Source: a virus. Taken from it: a stretch of DNA of 21,140 nucleotides. Under the pieces are notes generated by a model. It searched no databases, had not been told where the DNA came from, and worked only from the letters and a program-made list of their open reading frames with translations. Positions within the stretch are counted from its first letter, which is position 1, and each line of letters begins with the position of its first letter. Below are positions 6,508 through 13,999 of the stretch, one piece after another. Location of the stretch: positions 1 through 21,140 of the IMG/VR virus record IMGVR_UViG_3300008448_011501; one strand, 5' to 3'. The position numbers were made by a program, and so were the translations under genes.

Positions 6508-7439
6508 GCATAAAAGTTAGCGAAATTACAAAAGAAGAAGTTTTAAATATTGATAAGTCAGTATTTGTTAGGGAAAATTGGTATTTAATGTGTTGGGGAA
6601 TGGGAGATGCTACAGCGGCTACTCTTTTTCTAGAATCTCGATCTCCCGTTCCCTACAAGATTCTTTGTCAAAAAAGAATATTTAATGGTGTTAAGTTTAT
6701 CTTAGACAACTATACTCCTTCCCCCCATAAATGCACTGAAATTGTAATTTATCCCGATGATTTTCAGGATTATCTTGGATATCCATTTGATCAACAAGAA
6801 ATTATGATGTCTTGTAATGGATTTTTCCCTCAAGATTCACGTTGTATGCAAGAAGCTCACCGATATGGTAAATTAAAAGTTGCCCACATGCCATTTAACT
6901 ATTGGGACTTTTGCAGTAATATTCAAAATACTGGGGTGCTGCAAAAGGCATATGATTATGATCTTAGGGCAACCAAAGATATAGAAGAGAAAACCTGTAT
7001 TTTATTTCCCGAAAGAGGTGATAGTTGGCAAATGCAGGATGATTTCTGGCAAAGTATTGTCGATAAGATGAGAGAAAAGGATTATAGAGTTTTTGTTAAT
7101 ATGACTAAAAAAACAAAAATCTTTAAAAATCAAAAAACTTTTGAGGGGACTGAACCCCTAGACAAATACGAACTACAAGATCTAATGGACTATATTGTTC
7201 GCCATAAAAATCTTGTGATTATTGGTCAGTGTTGTGGGATATTTGATTTGTTCAAATATCTTAGTTGCCTGAAAATTATGATTTTTGCTGGTAGCGATGG
7301 ATCTGATCCTAGTATGCCCGATCCAACAAGAGCTGGATATCCAAATGCACATTTACATAGCACACCCTTCACGAAAAACCATATAGATATTAAGACATCA
7401 GAATTTGATGTGAGACAGTTAGATCTTATCGTTCCATAG
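6504..7439 (+). CDS. Uncharacterised glycan-cluster protein, GT-B-like
   Basis: A 311-residue protein without a recognised family. WGMGDATAATLFLES at residues 31-45 puts a GMGD loop near the N-terminus, as in its upstream neighbour. ILFPERGDSWQ in the middle and VIIGQCCGIFDLFKYL near the C-terminus look like the two halves of a GT-B or GT9-like donor site. It has several cysteines, including an adjacent pair. No membrane segment or signal is seen. It is overlapped by the previous gene (ATGA) and followed by a ribosome site that drives the FkbM gene. A glycosyltransferase role is a guess from shape and position. Confidence 0.55.
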   Translation: MSIKVSEITKEEVLNIDKSVFVRENWYLMCWGMGDATAATLFLESRSPVPYKILCQKRIFNGVKFILDNYTPSPHKCTEIVIYPDDFQDYLGYPFDQQEIMMSCNGFFPQDSRCMQEAHRYGKLKVAHMPFNYWDFCSNIQNTGVLQKAYDYDLRATKDIEEKTCILFPERGDSWQMQDDFWQSIVDKMREKDYRVFVNMTKKTKIFKNQKTFEGTEPLDKYELQDLMDYIVRHKNLVIIGQCCGIFDLFKYLSCLKIMIFAGSDGSDPSMPDPTRAGYPNAHLHSTPFTKNHIDIKTSEFDVRQLDLIVP

Positions 7440-7442
7440 GAG
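7436..7442 (+). promoter_or_regulatory. Ribosome binding site for the first FkbM gene
   Basis: ATAGGAG spans the stop of the preceding gene and lies 7 bases before the ATG at 7450. Confidence 0.55.
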
Positions 7443-7449
7443 TCATATC

Positions 7450-8265
7450 ATGAGTATGCTTGGTCCATATGCTTCGTACAACGAAGCGACAGGATATGCT
7501 GTTCAAATTACGCCAACTTCTGAGTATGTTGGTATATTTGAGAGAATTAATATTCAACCAAAAGGAGTTATACATGTTGGTATGTGGGACTTCTGTGAAA
7601 TGTTTTGCTATGCAAAACTAGTTGGGAATAATGTGATAGGAATTGAAGGAGACCCTAGAACATATGAACATATGTCAAAACCTGTTGCTGACAAATGGGG
7701 AATACTTTCATTTAATCAATGCGTTTCTGATACTGATGGTGAAGAAAAAGATTTTTACCTTCATGGTGAAGGATCTAGTTTTTATCAAGGTCAACCAGAA
7801 TGGAACAGAACAAATGGAATTTCTGTAAAGACAAAAACTCTTTCTACATTGATTGAAGAAAATAATATTGATATGAATCAATATGACTTTTTAAACATCG
7901 ATGCTGAAGGATCAGAACTGGACGTTCTTAAAGGTTTTGAAAAATATCTTCCATATATTAATGTTATTGATATGGAAACATCTTTTCTCGATAAGCATAT
8001 AAGCGGTTGTACCCACGAAATAATTGTTTCATGGTTGCGCCAAAGAGGATTTGAAATTAAGGAAATGTCCTCTTCATATAATAATGAAGGGTGGGGAGAT
8101 TCTCTTTTTGTCAGAAAAGATAAAGAACATACTCCATTTATTGATACCAATTTTGGTGATGAAATTTGGGGTAAAGGATATTTGGAAAAACATTGTTCAT
8201 TTCAGCAACCTGGAACACAACAACTTCATTGGCAAAATAATACACCTGGATTCGTAGCGTTATGA
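7450..8265 (+). CDS. FkbM-family methyltransferase (divergent SAM motif)
   Basis: A 271-residue Rossmann methyltransferase of the FkbM type, expected to O-methylate a sugar using SAM. The family landmarks are a first strand and loop VIHVGMWDFCEM at about residues 40-51, the acidic end of strand 2 (IGIEGDP, 63-69), and the diagnostic FLNIDAEGSELDVLKGF at about 147-163. The motif I glycine loop is unusual: the common DVGANIG is replaced by HVGMWDF, so cofactor binding may be altered. A tail of about 60 residues follows the core. The next gene overlaps by ATGA. A second, more canonical FkbM protein lies at 9492-10202. Confidence 0.8.
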   Translation: MSMLGPYASYNEATGYAVQITPTSEYVGIFERINIQPKGVIHVGMWDFCEMFCYAKLVGNNVIGIEGDPRTYEHMSKPVADKWGILSFNQCVSDTDGEEKDFYLHGEGSSFYQGQPEWNRTNGISVKTKTLSTLIEENNIDMNQYDFLNIDAEGSELDVLKGFEKYLPYINVIDMETSFLDKHISGCTHEIIVSWLRQRGFEIKEMSSSYNNEGWGDSLFVRKDKEHTPFIDTNFGDEIWGKGYLEKHCSFQQPGTQQLHWQNNTPGFVAL

Positions 8266-8633
8266 AAATCGAAGTAGCAAATGGTGAGATTGTTGATAAA
8301 CTTACCATTCTCAAAATCAAATTAAAAAATTCTGATAGTGATTTGAAGACGGAACAAATCCTCAAAGAATTAGAGTATCTTGTTCCTATTGTTGATGATT
8401 TGAATGTACCTCAAGAAATGATTGATGAACTTCAGGAAGTCAATCAAAAAATATGGGATACTGAAGATAGTATTCGTCTATGTGAAAAGAATAAACAATT
8501 CGATGAAAAATTTGTTCAACTTGCAAGGGATGTGTATTATAATAATGATGAACGTTTTCATGTTAAATCAAAAATTAACAAGTATACTAATAGTCAGATA
8601 AACGAACAAAAAATACTTCCCAAATACCAATAA
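8262..8633 (+). CDS. DUF6165-family protein
   Basis: A 123-residue protein that matches my recollection of the DUF6165 family: an N-terminal VANGEIVDKLTILKIK, a central LQEVNQKIWDTEDSIR, then FVQLARDVYYNNDERFHVK and a C-terminal INEQKILPKY. The family has no known activity but is frequent in bacterial polysaccharide gene clusters and in marine phages. It looks helical and soluble, with no catalytic motif I can name. It overlaps the upstream methyltransferase gene by ATGA and is followed four bases later by the GT8-like gene. The context suggests an accessory or adaptor role in glycan assembly. Confidence 0.8.
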   Translation: MKIEVANGEIVDKLTILKIKLKNSDSDLKTEQILKELEYLVPIVDDLNVPQEMIDELQEVNQKIWDTEDSIRLCEKNKQFDEKFVQLARDVYYNNDERFHVKSKINKYTNSQINEQKILPKYQ

Positions 8634-8637
8634 AAAA

Positions 8638-9495
8638 ATGTCTAAAAAAATTCTGATATCTACATGGTGTACAGATGACTATGCAGATTTTCTGAGTATA
8701 CAGAGACTAGTAAACTCAGTTAAGTATTTTCATCCTGATGTAGATCATGTCATTTTTAATACTGAAATGACAGAAAAAGCCTATGCACAATATCCTTGGT
8801 TAACTCCTGTATGGATGATGCCTCCATCATGTATACCTTTTATTGACGATTATGACATGGTTGTTCATTTGGACGCCGATTGTGTTGTAACTGGACCTCT
8901 TGATGAACTTTTTGAGAGTGATGCTGATGTTGTGGGAGTTAGAAACAACAATAGTTTTCATAAGGCAGGATCTCATAGGGGAATCACAATAGCTCATTTG
9001 CAACCATTTGGAAATGGATCTCCATTACCAGTCCAAAAATTTATTAATGCTGGACTGGTGGGTGTAAATAGGAAAGAGTTTTGGTTTGATTGGTTAAATC
9101 TAAATGAAGAGGCAGCACGTATTAGGAGAGAAGTTAATCCTTGTGCTCACGGTCTTGGTGATGAACAAGATACATTAAATCAATTGTTTCATTGGGAAAA
9201 ATATAATACAGAGATAATTGATCCAATATCTTCAAATCTTTCATATGGACTTTGTAATACCTGGGGAGATGATCCCAATAATCATTGGGAGAGTTGGAGT
9301 CAAATCTATGTAAAAGATGATAGACTCTATATTGATGATCCAAATACTGGAAATCCAATGTGGATTAAAGTTATGCACCGAGCAGGTGGAGGTCTCGGCA
9401 GCGAACTAAATAGGAAATATGGTGGTCTTTACAATTGGTTAAAGACTGTTGTTCCAAATGAAACTTTCGAATACATTAACAAAATAACATCATGA
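8638..9495 (+). CDS. GT8-like glycosyltransferase
   Basis: A 285-residue GT-A-fold glycosyltransferase. The metal-binding DxD motif is in VHLDADCVVTGPLDEL at about residues 76-91 (Asp79-Ala80-Asp81), preceded by a typical N-terminal strand ILISTWCTDDY. VQKFINAGLVGVNRKEF and GLGDEQDTLNQLF further on match the acceptor and divalent-metal regions of GT8-type enzymes, and a late VMHRAGG supplies the usual third metal-ligand histidine. No membrane anchor is seen. It follows DUF6165 after four A residues and overlaps the next FkbM gene by ATGA. The donor sugar cannot be deduced. Confidence 0.75.
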   Translation: MSKKILISTWCTDDYADFLSIQRLVNSVKYFHPDVDHVIFNTEMTEKAYAQYPWLTPVWMMPPSCIPFIDDYDMVVHLDADCVVTGPLDELFESDADVVGVRNNNSFHKAGSHRGITIAHLQPFGNGSPLPVQKFINAGLVGVNRKEFWFDWLNLNEEAARIRREVNPCAHGLGDEQDTLNQLFHWEKYNTEIIDPISSNLSYGLCNTWGDDPNNHWESWSQIYVKDDRLYIDDPNTGNPMWIKVMHRAGGGLGSELNRKYGGLYNWLKTVVPNETFEYINKITS

Positions 9496-10202
9496 CCGAC
9501 GTTCTTAAATTTACTGATATTTCTGGAAATATCATAGACCTTTCTTCATCTGAGAATTATAAGCAACATGCACTTGCTGAACATTCTTGTACGATTGCTA
9601 TAATCAATCAATTTAATGATGACTTTTATTACTTCCTTCGAGATCAGGAAGAACTTAATGTTATTGATTTAGGTGCAAATGTTGGTTTGTTCTCGCTGTA
9701 TGTTTCTCCTATTGCTGAGAAAATTTTTGCAGTTGAACCAACCCCATCTCATTTTGAATTATTGAATGAAGTCATTAATTTAACTCAAAAACAAAATATA
9801 GAAACACACCAGGTTGCAATTGGATTAGAAGATGGGGAATGTGATTTTTATATTCATGAAAGAAATTCTACTATGAACTCCTTTGTTCAGCACAGGACTG
9901 ACCCTCATAGTGGAAAGATTGTAAAAGTAAAAACTCAAACTTTAAATAGTTTTATTGATTCTTTAAATCTTAACTCAAAAGTTGGATTTGTTAAAATGGA
10001 TATTGAAGGATTTGAGAATGAGGTTATTTTTGAACCTTCATTTGAAGATGCGATTTCGAAAATAGACGCAATCTATGTGGAGGTGCATGATTTTGAAGAT
10101 CGTGGTAGAATGAGTTATAATTTCAATAAGATTCAAGACCAGTTCAAGGCTTGGGGAAAAACTGTAGAAAAACTTCAATTTGATGGTATGTTAGTTTATT
10201 GA
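9492..10202 (+). CDS. FkbM-family methyltransferase (canonical)
   Basis: A 236-residue SAM-dependent methyltransferase. Motif I is canonical, VIDLGANVGLFS at about residues 57-68. Strand 2 ends in FAVEPTP (79-85). The FkbM signature GFVKMDIEGFENEVIFE lies at about 165-181. It would O-methylate a hydroxyl of the cluster's glycan or of a precursor. It starts in an ATGA overlap with the GT8-like gene, and its TGA shares its last base with the ATG of the transketolase gene. Confidence 0.88.
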   Translation: MTDVLKFTDISGNIIDLSSSENYKQHALAEHSCTIAIINQFNDDFYYFLRDQEELNVIDLGANVGLFSLYVSPIAEKIFAVEPTPSHFELLNEVINLTQKQNIETHQVAIGLEDGECDFYIHERNSTMNSFVQHRTDPHSGKIVKVKTQTLNSFIDSLNLNSKVGFVKMDIEGFENEVIFEPSFEDAISKIDAIYVEVHDFEDRGRMSYNFNKIQDQFKAWGKTVEKLQFDGMLVY

Positions 10203-10819
10203 TGAAAAAACTTTATCGTAGATTACTTGACATTTGTTATGAAAATAAACTTCACCATTTGGGAAGTTATTTTTCTTGTTTAGAAATTCTAAACAAAATT
10301 TATAGCGAAATGAGTGAGGATGATATTTTCATTCTTTCAAATGGACATGCTGTTGTTGCATTATATGTAATACTTGAGGAGTATTACGGTTTGAATGCAC
10401 AAGAGTTGTTGGATAAGTATGGGGAGCATCCCAAAAGAAACGAGTTGGACAAAATTTATTGTTCAACTGGAAGTCTTGGTATGGGAATTACTGTCGCTGT
10501 TGGGAGAGCACTCGCTAATCCTAATCGCAATGTATATTGTATGATTTCTGATGGAGAATGTGCTGAAGGATCTATTTGGGAAGCACTTAGATTTTCCCAT
10601 GAAAGCAAAGTTGATAATTTGAAAATCTATGTGAATGCAAACGGTTGGGCAGCATACGATGCAGTTGATTTGGATTATTTGGAAACTAGAATTAAAGCGT
10701 TTAATCCAAAAGTAAACTTTGTTAGAACAACTGTAGAGAGTTTCGGTCTTTCTGGATTGGATGCTCACTACACAAATTTTACAGAACAGCAATATCTGGA
10801 GGCAGTTGAATCGTTATGA
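10202..10819 (+). CDS. Transketolase-like protein, N-terminal (TPP-binding) subunit
   Basis: This 205-residue protein covers only the TPP pyrophosphate domain of transketolase. KLHHLGSYFSCLEIL at residues 16-30 holds the conserved His. ILSNGHA is at 44-50. STGSLGMGITVAVGRAL at 88-104 is a clear family segment. SDGECAEGSIWEALRFS at 116-132, followed after about 15 residues by VNANG, forms the TPP motif (usually GDGE...N; here Ser replaces the first Gly). The open frame can be read from a TTG at 10199, but the ATG at 10202 is the natural start. Together with the next gene it would form a two-subunit ketol transferase. The sugar substrate is unknown. Confidence 0.88.
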   Translation: MKKLYRRLLDICYENKLHHLGSYFSCLEILNKIYSEMSEDDIFILSNGHAVVALYVILEEYYGLNAQELLDKYGEHPKRNELDKIYCSTGSLGMGITVAVGRALANPNRNVYCMISDGECAEGSIWEALRFSHESKVDNLKIYVNANGWAAYDAVDLDYLETRIKAFNPKVNFVRTTVESFGLSGLDAHYTNFTEQQYLEAVESL

Positions 10820-11286
10820 GAAGAAGATTTCAAGAACTTCTTACTGAAGAAATGAGAGCAAATGATAATATTGTTCTCTTAGTTGGTGATGTTGGATATA
10901 AAGTTTTTGATCATCTTCGTGATGAATTCCCTCAAAGAGTTATTAATCCAGGTGCCGCAGAACAACTCATGATAGGTATGGGAGTTGGTTTTGCCTTAGA
11001 AGGAAAGATTCCAGTATGCTATTCAATCACTCCTTTTCTTCTTTATCGCCCATTCGAGTTTATTCGTAATTACTTGCATTATGAGCAGATTCCTGTTAAA
11101 CTTGTAGGTAGTGGACGCAATGATGATTATGGTCCCTGTGGATTCAGTCATTATGCCTGCGAAGATTTGCAAGTCTTAAAAGCACTTCCAAATATTGAAG
11201 TTTATCATCCACAGTCCCCAGAAGAAGTTGATATTAAAAAATTTCTTTATTCGGATAAGCCATCTTATATTAATCTTAAACGATGA
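10816..11286 (+). CDS. Transketolase-like protein, pyrimidine-binding subunit (lacks C-terminal domain)
   Basis: A 156-residue protein corresponding to the middle (pyrimidine) domain of transketolase. NPGAAEQLMIGMGVGFALEG at residues 44-63 contains the catalytic glutamate (Glu49) that activates TPP. ITPFLLYRPFEFIRNYL and LVGSGRNDDYGPCGFSHYACEDLQVL follow the family pattern, ending with PNIEVYHPQSPEEV. The usual C-terminal domain of about 120-150 residues is absent, a domain not needed for catalysis. The ATGA overlap with the upstream subunit shows that the split is a true two-gene arrangement and not a frameshift. It also overlaps the following SDR gene by ATGA. Confidence 0.87.
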   Translation: MRRRFQELLTEEMRANDNIVLLVGDVGYKVFDHLRDEFPQRVINPGAAEQLMIGMGVGFALEGKIPVCYSITPFLLYRPFEFIRNYLHYEQIPVKLVGSGRNDDYGPCGFSHYACEDLQVLKALPNIEVYHPQSPEEVDIKKFLYSDKPSYINLKR

Positions 11287-12104
11287 GAATTTTGTTTACT
11301 GGACATAAAGGAACTCTTGGTAGGGAACTTATTCCATATCTCAGAGAGAATCATGACGTTCAATGTTATGATATTAATTATTCCAGTATTGAAAATGTAA
11401 ATCAATTTTTTCGCAATAGAGAATTTGATTTTATTATACATTCTGCCATTCGTGGAGGTCGTAGAGTCCGACAAGATTCTGCAGAGGATCTTTACAATAA
11501 CCTAATGATGTTTGAGTGTTTAGCATCTCAATCAATCCCTATGATTAATTTCTGTAGTGGTGCTTCATATGGCAGGAAAAAAGATATCGATAATGTAGAA
11601 GAGAAAGACTTTGGAAAATTAATTCCTGATGATTATTATGGACTGTCGAAATATTTGATTACATATCGTTCTCGTCAAATGAGACATGTTTATAATTTGA
11701 GATTTTTTAATGTTTTTGGTCCAGAGTCCCCAAAAGATATGTTTACCACTGTTAACATTAAAAACTATATCAATAAAAGAGAAATCGTTATCTTTAAAGA
11801 TAGATTAATGGATCTTTTTGGGATAGATGATACTAAAAAAGTTGTGGATTTATATCTTTCTGGAGATATAAATCTACCAAGAGAACTCAATCTTGTATAT
11901 TCTAAAAGTTATTATCTTTCAGAAGTTGCTGAAATGATTAATAATTTATCTGATTATAAAGTACCTATTGATATTTTTGAGCCTGGGTATGAAAAATCAT
12001 ATTCTGCTTCTGGTTATGAACTTTCCAAATTGAATTTGGAACTCGATGGTCTTAATACATCAATTAAAAAATGTTATCTGCATTATTTAAACCATGCAAA
12101 ATAA
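11283..12104 (+). CDS. NAD-dependent epimerase/dehydratase or reductase (extended SDR)
   Basis: A 273-residue SDR enzyme that acts on a nucleotide sugar. The dinucleotide loop is GHKGTLG at residues 7-13, and SGASYG at 92-97 with Y119-xxx-K123 forms the active site. There is no dehydratase TDE triad, so a reductase or epimerase is more likely. FNVFGPE at about 137-143 is common in GDP-fucose-synthase-like and RmlD-like SDRs. It follows the split transketolase by an ATGA overlap, which suggests that it reduces or epimerises that pair's product. It is also a candidate for the missing ColC-type step. Its 3' end overlaps the next gene by 11 bases. Confidence 0.8.
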   Translation: MRILFTGHKGTLGRELIPYLRENHDVQCYDINYSSIENVNQFFRNREFDFIIHSAIRGGRRVRQDSAEDLYNNLMMFECLASQSIPMINFCSGASYGRKKDIDNVEEKDFGKLIPDDYYGLSKYLITYRSRQMRHVYNLRFFNVFGPESPKDMFTTVNIKNYINKREIVIFKDRLMDLFGIDDTKKVVDLYLSGDINLPRELNLVYSKSYYLSEVAEMINNLSDYKVPIDIFEPGYEKSYSASGYELSKLNLELDGLNTSIKKCYLHYLNHAK

Positions 12105-12828
12105 AACCTGTTTAATTTATCAACCTGTTGGACTTGGAGATATTATATGGCTTCAGGGACTTATTGATCTTATCATCAACGATGGATTTACTGTTTATTA
12201 TCCTGTGGGTGATATTTATTATGATCTAGTTGTAAAATATTTGAAAAAGGATAATCTAATCTGGGTTAGAGAGTCGGATAATTTTCCTTTAAAAAGATAT
12301 TATGGAACTATTAATATTCATGAAACTCAAGATGAACTTTATTTGCCAGTTAGTTTTGCTGACAGATATCTTCCAAAATGTTCTGTAATGGCTGCAAAAT
12401 ATTATTTTATTTCTGCTCCTATTTCCGATTATAGAAAATCTTTTGATATCATTAGGAATGAAGAGAGAGAAAATAAGTTAATTGAGACTTATGGACTTAC
12501 TGGTGATTATGTAATTCTTAATCGTGCTTTCGGTACAGATCCTGATGACTCAGATAACTTTACTGTAGAAACTGATAAAAAGGTTCATGTAATGAGTCTT
12601 CAGCAAGATAAGTTAAATGGATTCAATGTATTTGATTGGATTAAGGCATTTGAAAATGCCTCGGAAATTCATACAGTTGGCACATGTATTTGTTATTTGA
12701 TTGACAAATATTGCCACAATAATGAGATTCATATGTATCAAAGGAGACATCCTAATCAAGAGCAGACTTTTCATAATGAAATAAATCTTGTGTATAGGAA
12801 TCCCAATTGGATTTATGAAAATCAGTAA
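12094..12828 (+). CDS. Uncharacterised protein with GLGD motif, GT9-like
   Basis: A 244-residue protein without a firm family. The N-terminus QPVGLGDIIWLQGLIDLI at residues 10-27 has the GLGD loop followed by a hydrophobic helix seen in GT9-like and related GT-B enzymes. YVILNRAFGTDPDD in the middle resembles the interdomain strand leading to the donor domain, and IHTVGTCICYLIDKY near the end resembles the donor-site helix. It shares this N-terminal pattern with the genes at 5620 and 6504 but little else by eye. It overlaps the SDR gene by 11 bases. A glycosyltransferase or glycan-handling role is inferred. Confidence 0.55.
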   Translation: MQNKTCLIYQPVGLGDIIWLQGLIDLIINDGFTVYYPVGDIYYDLVVKYLKKDNLIWVRESDNFPLKRYYGTINIHETQDELYLPVSFADRYLPKCSVMAAKYYFISAPISDYRKSFDIIRNEERENKLIETYGLTGDYVILNRAFGTDPDDSDNFTVETDKKVHVMSLQQDKLNGFNVFDWIKAFENASEIHTVGTCICYLIDKYCHNNEIHMYQRRHPNQEQTFHNEINLVYRNPNWIYENQ

Positions 12829-12835
12829 AAAGGAG
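12828..12835 (+). promoter_or_regulatory. Ribosome binding site that sets a GTG start
   Basis: AAAAGGAG lies 7 bases before the GTG at 12843. The nearby TTG at 12842 is followed at once by TGA, so it is not a usable start. This fixes the start of the GT10-like gene at the GTG. Confidence 0.7.
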
Positions 12836-12842
12836 ACTAGTT

Positions 12843-13682
12843 GTGACTGAAAGAGTAAAATTTAATTTAGTTGATAGTACGTTTTCACATTTGGATGGCG
12901 GTAGACTACCAATTCCAAACAAGGGGTATTCCGTTCATGCTAAAGAATCAAAGTATATTGAGTGGGTCACTAATGGTAGTGGAGTAGCAAAATTCTACAC
13001 TGATCGTAGAATCCCAGAAGCCTTTAATGATGATTCTGATGAAATCAAATACGCTTGGTTTTTGGAATCCAAACCTATTGTTCCAGATCTTTTCCAATTT
13101 CTTCGAGATAATCTGGATGCTTTCTTAGAAAAGTTTGAGTACATTTTTGTTTTTGAAAAAGAACTACTGAAGTTGAGCCCTCAGTTTAAGTGGGTTCCTG
13201 CTCAAGGATTTTGGATTCGTGATCCAAAAATCTATGACAAGTCTAAGATGATTTCTATGATTACTTCAAACAAAGTAATGTGTGAGGGTCATAAGAAAAG
13301 ATTGGAATATGTTGAAAAGTTCAGAGATCAAGTAGATCATTTTGGAAATGGTTTTAAGTGGATCGATTGGAAAGAAGAAGGACTTTGTGATTATATGTTC
13401 TCTATCGCAATGGAGAACTGTGAAGTTCCTGGATACTTCACAGAGAAAATTTTAGATTGTTTTGCTACAGGAACGATTCCCATTTACTTGGGTGATCCCA
13501 CTATTGGTGAGCATTTTAATATGGATGGTATTATAACAATTTCTGATGAATTTTATATTTCTGATGAATTGTATTATAGTAAAATGGATGCAATCAAAGA
13601 TAACTTGGAGAGAGCTAAAAAAATGGAAGTTCTTGAAGACTACATCTGGGAAAATTATTTAAAGGAAAAGTTTGGTAAATGA
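12843..13682 (+). CDS. GT10-family fucosyltransferase-like enzyme
   Basis: A 279-residue enzyme whose C-terminal half carries the alpha-1,3/1,4-fucosyltransferase signature: YMFSIAMENCEVPGYFTEKI at residues 184-203, followed by DCFATGTIPIYLGDPTIGEHFN. This is the GDP-fucose-binding region of GT10, with the conserved Glu191-Asn192 and the Lys202. The N-terminal half (acceptor domain) is more divergent. Translation starts at a GTG with a strong ribosome site. GT10 enzymes use GDP-L-fucose, and here the donor could be GDP-L-galactose or a GDP-3,6-dideoxy-L-hexose, which the enzymes at 2320-5618 could provide. No membrane anchor is present. It overlaps the HAD gene by four bases. Confidence 0.88.
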   Translation: MTERVKFNLVDSTFSHLDGGRLPIPNKGYSVHAKESKYIEWVTNGSGVAKFYTDRRIPEAFNDDSDEIKYAWFLESKPIVPDLFQFLRDNLDAFLEKFEYIFVFEKELLKLSPQFKWVPAQGFWIRDPKIYDKSKMISMITSNKVMCEGHKKRLEYVEKFRDQVDHFGNGFKWIDWKEEGLCDYMFSIAMENCEVPGYFTEKILDCFATGTIPIYLGDPTIGEHFNMDGIITISDEFYISDELYYSKMDAIKDNLERAKKMEVLEDYIWENYLKEKFGK

Positions 13683-13999
13683 TTTATGTTTTTGATTTAG
13701 ATCATACTCTTTGCAATATTGTAAGGGGTGAAAATAATAATTGGAAATATTTTGAAGCTACTCCTTACTATGATAGAATTGAAAAAGTAAATCAACTTTG
13801 GGAAGAAGGTCATACAATTATTATTGAGACTGCTAGAGGTTGTAATTCAAAAATTAATCACTATGAAAAAACTTTTGATCAACTTCGTTCTTGGGGACTT
13901 AAATTTCACACATTAAGAACTGGTGTAAAGTATGCCGCAGATTATTATATTGATGATAAAGCAGTAAATAGCGAGGATTTTTTTAATGGGAAGTATTAG
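13679..13999 (+). CDS. HAD-family phosphatase, small
   Basis: A 106-residue HAD-superfamily hydrolase with no cap domain. Motif I is VFDLDHTLC at residues 4-12 (nucleophile Asp6, acid/base Asp8). Motif II is IIETARG (Thr51). Motif III is Lys84 in GVKYAAD, and motif IV is the Asp92-Asp93 pair. It is complete in all four motifs and the small size is normal for this polysaccharide-cluster subgroup. It would remove phosphate from a small alcohol or sugar phosphate. It overlaps the GT10 gene by four bases and the CapK-like gene by 14, which links it to the downstream adenylation module. Confidence 0.87.
   Translation: MIYVFDLDHTLCNIVRGENNNWKYFEATPYYDRIEKVNQLWEEGHTIIIETARGCNSKINHYEKTFDQLRSWGLKFHTLRTGVKYAADYYIDDKAVNSEDFFNGKY

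Noticed and set aside
10199-11286. A single transketolase gene broken by a frameshift
   Set aside because: Each half has its own start, the junction is a clean ATGA, and the split falls between domains as in known two-subunit transketolases.
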